Part shown: piece after piece, positions 1 to 10,035 of the stretch
Layout of the letters: every line of letters begins with the position of its first letter
How positions within the stretch are numbered: position 1 is the first letter of the stretch
From: Gonapodya sp. JEL0774
Taxonomy: Eukaryota > Monoblepharomycota > Monoblepharidomycetes > Monoblepharidales > Gonapodyaceae
Assembly (NCBI GenBank): GCA_027604505.1
Contig: JADIIX010000090.1
Location: 1 to 42,938, forward strand
Length of the DNA: 42,938 bases
Reading direction: 5' to 3'
The notes under the pieces: model-generated
What the model saw: the letters and a program-made list of their open reading frames with translations, nothing else
Database searches by the model: none
Told to the model about the DNA's origin: nothing
Made by a program: the position numbers and the translations under genes

Positions 1-98
1 TCAGGAATGTAAAGAGTGTGGGAAAAGGCTTGTATGTCAGTCTGGGTGTGGTGAAGGGCATAATTTGTAAACTCAGTCGTGTGCCGAGAGAAAACATA
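1..98 (+). repeat. Left part of an interrupted retroelement repeat (copy A)
   Basis: These bases plus 4247-4275 align without gaps to 5534-5660 (127 positions, 11 differences by my count). The second copy lies in the chromodomain retroelement, between the integrase and chromodomain parts. The break falls exactly at the TA that flanks the DNA transposon at 99-4244, so copy A is one repeat split by that insertion. No intact coding frame is present. Confidence 0.85.
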
Positions 99-125
99 CA
101 GTGCACCAGGCCCAAAACCAACAAT
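99..125 (+). repeat. Left terminal inverted repeat of the Tc1-like element
   Basis: These 27 bases pair inverted with 4218-4244, with three mismatches. The shared core is GCACCAGGCCCAAAACC. It is flanked outside by TA. Confidence 0.85.
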
Positions 126-388
126 CCACAAAAAACCACCTACCAACCTCAGTTATGCTCTGAAAAATGAACAAGTAACATATTTCAAATCTCCTAGTAA
201 TTATCTATTAATTAAGCATTCCTTGTTTTTCCGAGTTGGTCGGTCCCCAAAAAAATTGTCTATCAAAACTGTTCAGTTCTTCGAATCTACACCTCCTAGT
301 TGCCATTTCACTGCGAACAGGGCCGCCCCGACCATTGCCGACCACAAGGACTCACACCCTATCATCTACAAGCAATCTAGAGTGGTTT

Positions 389-3141
389 TTACTCGCCGAG
401 GATCACTGTCGCTTTCTCCAGAGCGGTCCTGCGAACCCTTCGGTGAGACTTCTGAATTTCCATATCTGCGTTTGCTCCATCCAATCCGCGACGGTAGAGC
501 TCTCTATAATCAGCCGTATGCCGGAAATAGCGATGAATGAAAGAGGTTGGTAGAGCTCTGTCAGCTTCCGCAACCACCTCCCGGAGTGTCGGCATCGTTC
601 CATCCACACAAGAGCGAACAAATTGCTTCTTCCAAGACCAACTCATCTCAATGGCACCTTGCAGTTCTGGGTGACACTTTGGTGGCCAGACAAGGGTGTG
701 TCCCGCAGCAGTGACCACTTCCTCCAAAGCTGATTTTTGTCCAATAAAGTCAGGCTGGTTCCTCATAAGCCAGCGCATACAGCAATCGTGTTTTTCTGGA
801 TCTCGTTCACAGGAGCCAGCGCACTTTCCCCGTAGTGGCTTTGTGGAAGACCGGACGAAGAAGTCCGGTGCTTGGTGGATCTTCCCGTTCACTTTGAAGG
901 TCTTCCCAGGAACCCGCTTGAGTGAGTAACTTTCTGCATCAATTAAGTTTCGTTCTTGGAGTACTTCCTTCTAGCCTCTCTGTCCCCCGGTCCCACCGTC
1001 CTTGCAAACTGACATTGGTTGGACCACACGTGTCCCGTCAGGTGCGTTGTACCAGCCGTCACTCATCTTGGTTGTAGCACAGTCTTTCTTGTTGCCGCCT
1101 CTTCCAACGTTCATCTTGGAGGCGTCAAGGGCATCTGGTGCACGACAGCTGTGGTTGCTTGAGTGGTCAACTTGGATGACAAGTTGTGCATTTGGAAAAC
1201 CCTTGCGGTGAGTAAAGATTCCCCAGATAGGAATGAGATAGCCTCAAATCTAACAGCAACAATTCGTGAGTACCTTTTCCTTTACCACAACTACCACCTG
1301 TGACCTACCTGTTCAACAGCATCTTCTCCTTTCCAAGTTTTCACCCATGGCTCCACTGTCATGTGAACATACAGGTGGTCTCTCAATTTTTGTGTTACTA
1401 GGTGAGCGACGCCATTGTTGAGAGCATACTCAAAGTCATCTTCTGACAACTCAAGTCGGTTCCCATGCAGAAGGGTCACAACTCCAGACTCCATCAATGA
1501 TTGCCCATCGCCTTTTGGTCTTAGTTTTCCTCGGACTTTGGGGTTTATCCATTCTTTGGTCTGTCGCTGGTTTGCATAGCTGATTGCCTCATCTTGCATC
1601 GCAAAGTCTAACGGAACCTCCCCATCCTTCAGTCCTTCCAGCATCACCAGAATCTCCATCTCTTTCAAATCTCCATCAACAAAGCGAAACATTTGTCTCT
1701 CAAGCTCCGGCATTGTATCGTTGACATACTTCCACCTGTCCTCCACAACATCAGCACGTTCATGCGCGTCAGCGTAACCCTTCTTCTTAATGTTCCAAGA
1801 CCAGCCCAAGAAATGCAGCCATTGACGAGCTGTCTCAGTGGAGATTTGTGTTTTTGGAAGTTGAAGCGCTGGTAGAACTTTGTTGGTCACAAATTCCTGC
1901 CGTTTCGACAAGACAATGAACTCATGCTTTCACTGACCACATCAAAATGATACTGAATGAAAAACTCACAGCTAATGAAGTAGCTCGAATAGCTTCTCTG
2001 TCTTGAGTTGCGCGCAGCCAATTCTGCACATACGCTGAACATCAGCATCCACCATCAATGATTGGACAGCAACGTTTTTTGGTGTCCGAATTGGCATCTG
2101 CCAAGTCTCCCTCCACATCTTGGCCCTTCTTGCCAATTCTCTTATCTGCCATGTTGTCACCATATCTGGGCCAAACACTGTTTGCAGAGTATCTCTTGCC
2201 GCCTCATCCCTTCCCTGCTTTCTCACTCCTAATCCGTAAATTCGCTCTGTGTAGCTCAAGACTGCCACATGCTGGAGTAGCTCCCTTTTGTTCTCGGCAC
2301 TGCTCTTAATCAACAGTGCACGCTCAGCTTTGGCTCGTTCAGTGATGCCCAGAATCCACACGCCACAACTCTGAACTGACTGCGCTGCCGTTTGTGCTTT
2401 GTGTGTGTGAGCTTCCAATTTTGAAGCTTCTTTGCGTGCTCTCCTTCGGAGGAGACGCAGGTTTTCCTGGGAGATTGGTGGTGGTGTAGGTGTAGGTAGT
2501 CTTGCGTTTGGTATGAGGAAGGCTTCGATTCGTTGTGTTATCTTTGCCCCTTCCACCAGCTTCTTTGCCTCAAGTTGGATGTCACGCTAACAAGATTTGC
2601 CCTTCCCCCACAAGTGGGGCTTTGTCTTTGGTGGTTTCGCCACCTCTGACCTTGAGAAGTTGAGTTGACAGTCTGGACCCCACTGGAGCACCGATTGCAC
2701 CCTCTTCAAAGTTGTGGGGTCATTCTCTGCCTTAAATAGGAGCTTCTCCCATCGTTCTGCATCTTTCTCAGCCAATGCATGTTCTGCCTCTGAATCTGAA
2801 GATAGAACTGTCTCCCTGGAATCACTTGAGTGCACTGAAGCTGCATCCTGCACATGATGGGAGGATGTTGGATTGTCATCAATACATATCCATCTGAATG
2901 ATCCATTGCATACCTTTTCTTCCCCATCAGAGCCCAATAAAGAAGGCTCATAGTCCCCATCATCACCGTCAGAAGAGATTTGAGCGTGATTTGCATCACC
3001 AAGCACTTCTGCAACCTCAGATGCACACTCTGCTTCAATCCTTTTCAGAGACTCTTGTTTTTTTGCTGCGCAGGACTTTTTGGACTTGGGCATCTCTTCA
3101 GTTGTGGTTGCAACGTGACACCAAACTCTTGGAAGGTGCAC
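389..3141 (-). pseudogene. Degenerate DDE transposase-like gene of the Tc1-like element
   Basis: Four coding blocks are read on the minus strand. Block 3141-2587 is acidic, Ser-rich and lysine-rich near its start. Block 2556-1972 is charged. Block 1911-1291 contains TARQWLHFLGW and a KKGYADAHERADV stretch, and block 1210-389 contains IQVDHSSNH followed by a C-terminal part with MRNQPDF and CHPELQGAIEMSW. These motif spacings resemble the DDE superfamily endonucleases found in many copies in basidiomycete genomes: VDHSSNH sits where the second catalytic Asp is expected, and HPELQGAIE where the third acidic residue is expected. The frame changes near 2585 and 1290 could be introns or frameshifts. 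A TAG at 973-971 lies in frame, between GGQRG and KEVLQERNL, where relatives read straight through. The copy is therefore probably inactive. Family placement rests on remembered motif patterns, not a search. Confidence 0.65.
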
Positions 3142-4217
3142 ATCTGGATCAAACAGAAACCACTCAAAATTGCTGGCCTCCTATATACATAATAAACTAC
3201 AAGGAGTTACAATGTATTGCTTTTATAGCCATTTTATGGGATCTGATCAATCTATCATCGCTTCTCCAAGTCAACGCATGCGGCTGTGTGCCGGCAGGTT
3301 ACCATGATGATTGCCATCACAACAAGCCATTGTGATAAACTCACCAAGAAAGATCGCATGGATTTGCTGTCGGACTTTGCCTGGAGGGTTTCCACAACAC
3401 CAGTCCGTCCAATGGCAACTTCCATGTCCTGAGCACTTGCAAGCCCCACGCAGCAGGTGGTCTTCCACAAGAGTGTGTCCTCAAGACATCAACCCAGTAG
3501 AAGCGACGTGTGAAGGCTCACATTTCCTCTCTCATCCAGTTTATAAGCTGCTGCAGCTTCGAATGTCTGACCTCTATCTGGCAAGTGAGGGAGAGAGGTT
3601 GACCACGAGGCACAATGAAGCCATAAGAATAGCGGGATAAGGGAAAGTAGTGAAGAGATTCACCTTTTGGACTGGTTGTGATTGTCTGGACAAACAGAAC
3701 TCTGTCCCCAACGTCCAAATGAAGTCCGCACCCATCCAGATGCTTCGTGCATGTCCCGCTGTTGTCCTTTTTGCTAAGACTACATCGATTAATGGAGGCA
3801 TTGCGAGGGGTGTGGCGACAATAGAGCTCTGGAAACGTTCAAATCAGGTATAATCGGAGTGCTTGAGAGAGTTTTTGAGCACATGGGCAATGGCATAACC
3901 ACACACAGGCCTTGGAGCAAACCAAAAACATTGTATTATGTTGAAAGTTTACATATATAACTGTAGAATCAAGCCCCGGCAACAATAGCACTCAAAAAAC
4001 GGCTTCAGAAAAACTTTTCCAAGTTTACCCTTTTACCCGACCATTTGTGGTCAGTCGGTTTGGGGTGTGTATACCAGAAGTCAACCACGACTGCTGGGGG
4101 CGCGCCCAAAAGCACAAGGTAGATTCTGCTTGGTCATGTGAGCTTATGTTGTTTTTTGTGAGGGGGGAGGATGCTCAATTTGAATTGTTTTTATGGTTTG
4201 AAGGTGCATAATTGAAC

Positions 4218-4244
4218 ATTGTCGGTTTTGGGCCTGGTGCGATG
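4218..4244 (-). repeat. Right terminal inverted repeat of the Tc1-like element
   Basis: This is the inverted partner of 99-125 and is followed directly by the second TA (4245-4246). Confidence 0.85.
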
Positions 4245-4501
4245 TAGATAAGCAACCCAACATCCATCTCAACAATGGTTAAGTCTCCACTGATCTGGCT
4301 GAGAATGTTAAAACAGCATTTGATGGTATATCATTGGGCAACGAACATACCGTGCTTCAATTATTGCAGATCTACTGAAGGATCCTCAATTGTCAAAGAT
4401 TATTGAAGTCTTGACAAACAAGATCCCTGACAGTAAATCAAAACAAAAGAGCTTGTGTTGCTGCTTGTGAAGCTGCCTCTCAGATAGCTTTAATAAATGG
4501 T

Positions 4502-5392
4502 GTGCTAATGCATGTTGAAATAAAGAACGTTCCAACGACAGGCACTAATGTTCAACCTGACAGAGAAGCTCCAGCTCAAGTTGTGGTGCCTGGCTCCCAT
4601 CCCAAAGCTATACTACAATCATGTCATGAAGATTGTATGGCAGGACATCAGGCTGTGATTGCTATGTTACAATGTTTATTTGGATGTTACTATTGGCATG
4701 GAATGAGCCATGACGTTTGTGAATGGGTTGGAAGCTATTTGACTTGCCAAATTTGAAAGCCTGCAAATCCACATTGGCATGGGCTTCTACAGCCATTTGA
4801 TTTTTTGACAGCACAACATTGGGAAGATATTGCGACCAATCATATTGGACCATTTCCTGTTACTCATGCAGATCAGTACGTTTTAGTTGCATTGACATGT
4901 TTACAAGATTTGCCCAGGCAATTCCTGTCACTGACACTACTGCACCAACAACAGCACTTGCCTTGTATAATTACTGGATTTGAGGGTATGGAATTTTCTG
5001 ACGTTTATATTCTGACTGTGGACCTGCTTTCCACAATGATTGGAGGAAAGGGTTGGCCCTGTGATTGGGTTTTCAACAAGATTTTACCTCGCCACAATCA
5101 CCTGCAAGGTAATCCTTATGCGGAACAATTTATGAAACAGTTGGGTGACGCATTCACTGCATATGTAAATGATCAAAACCAATCTGATTGGGACAAAGCA
5201 CTCCTGTCCATTCTGTTTGTGTACTTATCGCGTGTTCACTTTACAACAGGTGACACTCCATTCTTTTTGGCAATGGGATGCGATCCACATATGCTGACAG
5301 ATGTCATGTCTGGCTTATCACATCAAGATCGAATATTGATTGTTGAATACAATCTTGAAACCTCACTTGCCAATCTCTGCAATGTTGTCTAA
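4502..5392 (+). pseudogene. Integrase remnant of the Gypsy-type element
   Basis: Two frames carry the integrase. The zinc-binding part (4502-4756) stops at TCQI, and the core resumes at about 4805 with the WEDI...IGPFP block, going on to NDQNQSDWDKALLSILF and GDTPFFLAMGCDP near 5280. The second-Asp region (SDCGPAFHND) is readable only in another frame near 5010-5060, which shows a frameshift. The first acidic residue is replaced. Integrases of this family join element DNA to the host chromosome; this copy cannot encode one. Confidence 0.65.
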
Positions 5393-5533
5393 AGTGTATT
5401 CAGCACTTTGTGAGCACTTAGTGAAGTCCACTGAAATGTGTAAATTGACCTATTATGCAAAGCCTCTTGACACATATTTTGGGCCTGAGAATATTGTTAT
5501 GGTATACTACAAGGATGTCAAGTTTGGTTGTTC

Positions 5534-5660
5534 TCAGGAATCTAAAGAATGTGGGAAACAGCTTGTATGTCAATCTGGGTGTGGTGAAGGGCATAATTTG
5601 TAAGCTCAGTTGTGTGCACAGAGAAAATATAGATAAGTAACCCAACATCCATCTCAACAA
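5534..5660 (+). repeat. Uninterrupted copy B of the retroelement repeat (empty site)
   Basis: This copy aligns gap-free with 1-98 plus 4247-4275. The single TA at 5630-5631 marks the pre-insertion target of the Tc1-like element in copy A. The sequences diverge after 5660 and 4275 respectively. Confidence 0.85.
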
Positions 5661-5956
5661 AGGAATGCCACCTTGAGGGCAAAAGTGGCAAAGTCATGTC
5701 ACGATGGATTGGTCCTCATTGTATTTTTGAGGAGGTTTCTCCTGTGACGTCAAAGTGCTGAGACTGTGGCACATGTTCAGTGTCTTTGGAAAATTGTAGC
5801 CCACCCACAAATACTCAATGATGCATCTGCTCTAGCATTGTTACGTTTTGTGTGTGATGATGCAGATCTGGCACAACCGCCTTCAGAGATGCCAAATGAT
5901 GAAATAGCAACACCAATTGGTATTGATCAAGCAGGTGATATTGCTTACTTAAATGA

Positions 5957-6196
5957 GTGAATGGACCACTTGTTGAATATCTTGTTAAATTTTGTGGTTA
6001 TGCTGTACCTGAATGGACTGTTGAGGAAAACATTTGTGGGCAAGTTCTTATTGACGCATACAAGAATGCACATCTGACAGGGAAAAACAGACCACATATC
6101 AGCTGTCATTCTAGACTTGCTGGAATGAAACAGCGTCTTGAAGAGCAACACAACGCTCTTTCACAAGTATCATTGATAACAGATCAAACAAACTAA
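5957..6196 (+). pseudogene. Chromodomain remnant of the retroelement integrase
   Basis: The frame reads VEYLVKFCGYAVPEWTVEEN and then an acidic/helical tail, matching the chromodomain pattern in which YLVKW-GY is followed by -TWEPEENL. In chromoviruses this C-terminal domain guides integration toward chromatin marks. It is split from the preceding frame by a stop at about 5958, so it is a fragment. Confidence 0.65.
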
Positions 6197-6491
6197 AGCA
6201 CAAAAGCGTAAGCAAAATGACAGTGACAGTATTTTTGCAGTGAACAGGAGAAGAGTGTGAAGTAAGTGCCACATGAGTGAGCTTGTGGGTAATGGTATTG
6301 TGAGAATTCCCCTGCACAATTTACTCAGTTGCCCCATGGACAAAAGGAAGGTGTGGCAAATGAGTTCAAGATCCCCTTCCTTCTTGGGAGAGCTTGTATT
6401 ATTTGAAGTGGTAATGGACAAGTGTGAAGTGATGTTCATACATGTTTAGTCAATTGCCTGATGTAGGGCATCAGCTTGATGTGATGGGGGA

Positions 6492-6524
6492 GTGTGACGG
6501 AACAGGTCCATATGTAAGGGTTTA
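6492..6524 (+). repeat. Start of a putative 3' LTR, cut by a Harbinger-like insertion
   Basis: A polypurine-like tract (GATGGGGGAG, ending about 6492) is followed by TGTGACGGAACAGG, a plausible LTR start. The sequence is cut at 6524 by the element 6525-7401 and appears to resume at 7402 with AGCTACGTAGATAG. No second LTR is available in the window for comparison, so the LTR identity is inferred from context. Confidence 0.5.
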
Positions 6525-7401
6525 GGGCATGTACGGCACCTGTAATTTTAAAAAGTAACTATTCATGAAGTATTTGTTATTGGGGGTGTGTGAATCAGTT
6601 CTCATAAGTTACTAGTTTTTGGTCAAGCAAGTGCCGAACACACTGCCCATAATCCCTCAAGAAACCCCGCATCTCCCACATTGCACATTGGCATCATGGC
6701 AGAAAATACAGACGTGGAATCAAACGATCAGGTGGAAAGCAGGACTCGGATGGTCGCGGCAACTGGTGCAGCATTCATTGCAGTCGCCGCTGCTGCTGCC
6801 TGTTTCTTGATTCCCCATCCTCGCCAAGTCCCGCGCCCAATGACTAATAACGCGCTTCAGGGCGAGGCCTGGACTCAGGAAATTCTGCGTGGCCATGATG
6901 AGATGGTCCTGGACAATGGAGGATGCTGCGTACAGTCTTCCTAGACCTCTGCAGGGAGATTCGCTTGCGACGGGAACTGATTGACACAGCAGAGGTCAGC
7001 GTAGAGCAACAGATGGCGATGCTGATGATGTATTTGGGACAAGGAGTCTCCATACAGGCTTCTGAGGACCCAATTGCAAAACTCTGTCTAACCCTATCCT
7101 GGCACTTCTACTTGACGCTCTCCTCAGATTCCTCTGCATACTTCTCCTTCTCCTTCCCAGTTTTGCGTCATTTGGGGCCCAGTGGGTGGGGGAAGTTGCT
7201 GTGAATTTCAGGATTACGAGTTCTGGACAGTCAAAAAACTAGCCCTGAGGGTGATTATTTTTGTAGCGGGCAACAACTAGTTTTTGGTTTGTGGAAATAC
7301 AAGTGCCAAACACTCGCACATAATCCGGAGTTGTGTGAAAACTATTGTTTGGTGCAAATAACTACTTATTGTGCAAAATTATGTGCCGGCCGTACACACC
7401 C
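6525..7401 (+). mobile_element. Non-autonomous PIF/Harbinger-like element, 877 bp
   Basis: The left end is GGGCATGTACGGC and the right end, read inward, is GGGTGTGTACGGC. Both are followed after a few bases by TAATTTT. TTA flanks both sides (6522-6524 and 7402-7404), the usual target duplication of PIF/Harbinger transposons. The interior encodes only the N-terminal part of a Harbinger-type nuclease (6681-7060). The rest of the catalytic domain is absent, so this is an internally deleted copy. It sits in what looks like the retroelement's LTR. Confidence 0.75.
6681..7060 (+). pseudogene. Truncated Harbinger transposase-derived nuclease fragment
   Basis: The first frame (from 6681) has a hydrophobic stretch rich in Ala and Val, then EAWTQEILRGHDE. 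After a frame change near 6940 the sequence continues MLRTVFLDLCREIRLRRELI and then VSVEQQMAMLMMYLGQGVS. The pattern of a short basic linker, FxxLC, and a helix EEQvAMFLyxxgqGvS is typical of the N-terminal region of fungal HARBI1-like nucleases. No DDE catalytic block follows, and the reading frame decays after about 7070. Confidence 0.65.
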
Positions 7402-7963
7402 TTAGCTACGTAGATAGTAAATAGATTCTACACCTCGAACACCATCAAATGCTCCTGCCCCTTCTATTCATCCTGTGCAGTCCTCTACACAGGCACCACC
7501 TACTCCAAGGTTAGACTGCTCTCAATGCACATCTCATAGTTGGTGGTGCTCTTTTGCAAGTAGTAGACACAAATCAAGCTCAATCACGAATGAAAATTTG
7601 TGCTGAGCCAAAATTTGAGGCTGGGAAACTTGTCCTGGTGATCTTTTGTTGTTTCATGCTTGGTGTCACCCTCAGACTCCTCACTGACCAGAGTGATATA
7701 GTATGAGCGTGTATAGTAGCAAATAGAAAGGAAATAAGTGCCCTCACACGCCCTTCTCTCCTGACCAGAGCGTTGACAATCGTCAGGAACGTGGTCAGGT
7801 GCATCACCATATGCCCCTAGCGGGTAAACTACTTCTAACACGTGGACCTAGCACTCCTCATGGTACCCCTACAGGGTAACACTTGGCTCGCGTTTGGCTA
7901 GTCATAGTGTGACCACAGACATGAATAATATACGTTCCAAGAGAGAAATTCTATGCTCAAAGT
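7402..7963. other. Transposon-derived spacer, partly LTR remainder
   Basis: Bases 7402-7530 look like the continuation of the interrupted LTR, with an AT-rich start and then CCTGCCCCTTCTATTC. Near 7881-7874 the minus strand reads TGTTACCC followed by TGTAGGGGTAC, which could be the edge of another, solo LTR running toward 7570. I cannot find its other edge. No gene is supported here. Confidence 0.3.
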
Positions 7964-9905
7964 TTAGAAATTCTCCCAAGTGTTGTCCTCCTTCCACCCT
8001 CCAGTCTCGGACTTTGTCTTTGCCCCATCTGAAGAATCTGTTGCACCATAGCCCATTTCGCCCAAAACAGCCCTGTGAACAGAACCATTACCACCACTGC
8101 TACCAGACAACTGTCCCTTTCCATCAGAGTCATCGTGCTCTTGCCACGTCCCCCACTCGTCTTCATTGTCGTCCTGATGTTCGCGGTGGTACTGTCCATC
8201 TGGAAACCCGCCTGCTCCATTTTGATTTTGCCCAGAGGACGGTCCACTCCCACCCTTTGGCCACTGCCAGTCCTGAAAAGTGCTTCCGATGCTCCTCTTC
8301 CCTTCAATCACCTCTTTCCCCAACCCAACACCTCGAGACGTGGCCTCCACGGCCTTTGCGGAAATGTCTTTGACACCCGTGAGCACTTTATCCACGACTT
8401 GACCGTCTTGGAGAGCCTTAGATGTGGTTTCAACAGTTTCGGAAATCTTTTGGGTAGCGATGGCGGCGCCTGCGGAGGCGAGTTTGGCGCCTTCGGTGAC
8501 TGTGAGATAGGAGATTATTTGGAGTATAAAGCAGCGTGAGAGGGAGGGGCGACAGATGGGTTTATGGGGTGGAGGAAGTGGAGGGGGTGAGCTGTGACTG
8601 TCAGCAACATGAAGAAACCGGAGAACGAGTGCACAAAAAGGGAGCACGAGAAAGAGGTACTCAACGATAAGTAGAAGCAATCGAGCTGAACATGGACCAC
8701 CCTGCTGAAATGTTCGCCATGACCTCTTCCCCGTTGACGCCAACCACACCCGCACCGCCCCTCGCCGCCGGTGCTGGTGACGAGAAGTTGGGGTTGCCGA
8801 ATCCGCCATACTTGCCCCCTTGGTTTGGTGCCATGGAGTCGGGGCGGGAGGAGTTCTCGGCGCCGAGCTTTGCGAAGTAGGCTTCATTTCTGGCGTTGGG
8901 GGAGGTCGAGGAGAAGGATGAGGTGCCTGTGCCTGCGGATTGGTACGAGAGGGGGTTGCTGTTGGTGGTGGTGTTGTCGGGTCTTCGGGAGAAGGAGGAA
9001 GAGGATTGGGCAGGGGTGGAGGATTCGGTGTCCCAGGAAAAGTCGTTATCAGTGCTGCGAGTGTTGGAGCCGGCCGTCTTTCCGAGGTTGTAAGTTTGCG
9101 TAGTGGATCCAGCGCCAGCTCCTGCGCCTGCCCCCCCTCCACCCGCGCCAGATCCTTGTTTCGGCGAGGGTGTCCAAGCTCGTCCCTCGACCTCGGCGGC
9201 GAGTTTTTCTCTGTAATGGCGCGCGAACTCTGTGTTGTACTTTTCCGAGATGGACATGCCCTCGCGCCAGTCGGGCTGAGATTTGAAAAAGTCAAGACAG
9301 CGCTTGTTCCCGCCGAGTTCCATGCGCTTGACCTGGTCTTCGCGCCAAGCGTCCATGGCTGGGAGGCAAGGGGAGATGTACAAATGCAGAGATGGTTTGG
9401 TTTGGATGGGAGAATTAAACAAAGCTGGAGCGGAAGAAAAGGCTACTGGGAGGTCGAAGTGGGATCAAACGTACTGAGCGAACGGACAAAGGAAATGTGG
9501 ACGCCCAGTCCGCGATGCTGTCCCGAGCATGTCAGGCAGAAAAACGTGCCGTAGGAGACAGAAGCCCACTATGGCAGATTGGGGTTTGCAAGGGTGCGGA
9601 GTTTCCAATGATGTGATGTCAGCCACAGTGATACGAGTCAGTCGGTGGGATGGACATTCGAGAGAGGGGATTGATGGACAAAGGGAACGGATGGGGACAC
9701 AGACCTGAGGGTTTGGAGAGCCGCAGTCGAAGCACAAATTATTCTTCTGCGTAGCATCTCTCTGGAGATCGAGTAGCTGGGCGAGAGGAGGATGGAGAGT
9801 GTTCGCAGGGAGAGTGAGTCAGTACGCTGGAAGGGGATGAGATTGGAGTTGGTGAGATTGAGTCTTCACCTTTTTCTTCTGGAATTTTTCACCGGACGCA
9901 GCCAT
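7964..9905 (-). CDS. ArfGAP (Gcs1/ArfGAP1-type Arf GTPase-activating protein)
   Basis: Five exons (9905-9870, 9776-9705, 9568-9475, 9358-8666, 8499-7964) join in phase to 476 residues, starting [12 protein letters not shown]. The ArfGAP zinc finger is complete: Cys27, Cys30, Cys47 and Cys50 with the C-x2-C-x16-C-x2-C spacing, followed by [13 protein letters not shown], in which Arg55 is the expected catalytic arginine finger. A MDAWREDQ segment follows, as in Gcs1/ArfGAP1. The C-terminal half is Gly/Ser/Pro-rich with a helical segment near the exon 5 start and an acidic [10 protein letters not shown] motif near residue 400. These proteins trigger GTP hydrolysis on Arf1 during COPI coat cycling at the Golgi. 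The last exon junction uses a weak donor (GTTGAG) and is the least certain. The start lies 130 bp from the AP-3 mu start, head-to-head. Confidence 0.93.
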
Positions 9906-10035
9906 GGAAAGCAGACTGATTGAGTGGACGCAGGGTTTGCACTGATGGCTCTTGAGGATGCGGCAGCGACTCGTGAGCTGTGGTCGGTCAAACTCACTGA
10001 CGGTCACTTCTTCCCAGTCCCGACATTGCACGGAG

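Larger units (their letters stand above)
99..4244 (-). mobile_element. IS630/Tc1-mariner-like DNA transposon, 4146 bp, inserted in a retroelement
   Basis: The left end begins CAGTGCACCAGGCC and the right end, read inward, begins CATCGCACCAGGCC. The two match at 24 of 27 positions. A TA lies just outside each end (97-98 and 4245-4246), and the paralogous uninterrupted copy has a single TA at 5630-5631, so this is a TA target-site duplication as in the Tc1/mariner/IS630 group. On the minus strand the interior carries a broken transposase-like gene (about 3141-389). The rest of the interior (3142-4216) shows only short ORFs that I do not recognise. What is seen: ends, duplication and empty site. 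What is inferred: superfamily. Confidence 0.85.
4247..6524 (+). mobile_element. Decayed Ty3/Gypsy retroelement with chromodomain (3' half)
   Basis: The coding remnants follow the order expected downstream of RNase H. First comes an integrase zinc-binding region (about 4500-4757, with an HEDCMAGH motif). Next is the integrase core (4805-5392, WEDIATNHIGPFP and later TGDTPFFLAMG), then a post-core part (5665-5755, GKVMSRWIGPHC), a chromodomain (5957-6110) and finally a purine-rich GATGGGGGAG tract just before TGACGGAAC. Stops and frame changes separate the blocks. At the first catalytic position the usual Asp reads as Asn (ATNHIGP), and one zinc-binding Cys appears as Tyr (GSYLTCQ). The element is inactive. 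Reverse transcriptase is not visible in this window, so only the 3' half survives here. Confidence 0.7.

Noticed and set aside
3255-3801. Minus-strand ORFs inside the Tc1-like element, including a Cys-rich frame
   Set aside because: Three overlapping frames are equally plausible and none matches a domain I know.
7957-9554. Long plus-strand and alternative minus-strand ORFs over the ArfGAP gene
   Set aside because: They overlap ArfGAP exons in other frames and lack recognisable motifs; the ArfGAP exons carry the zinc finger and close in phase.
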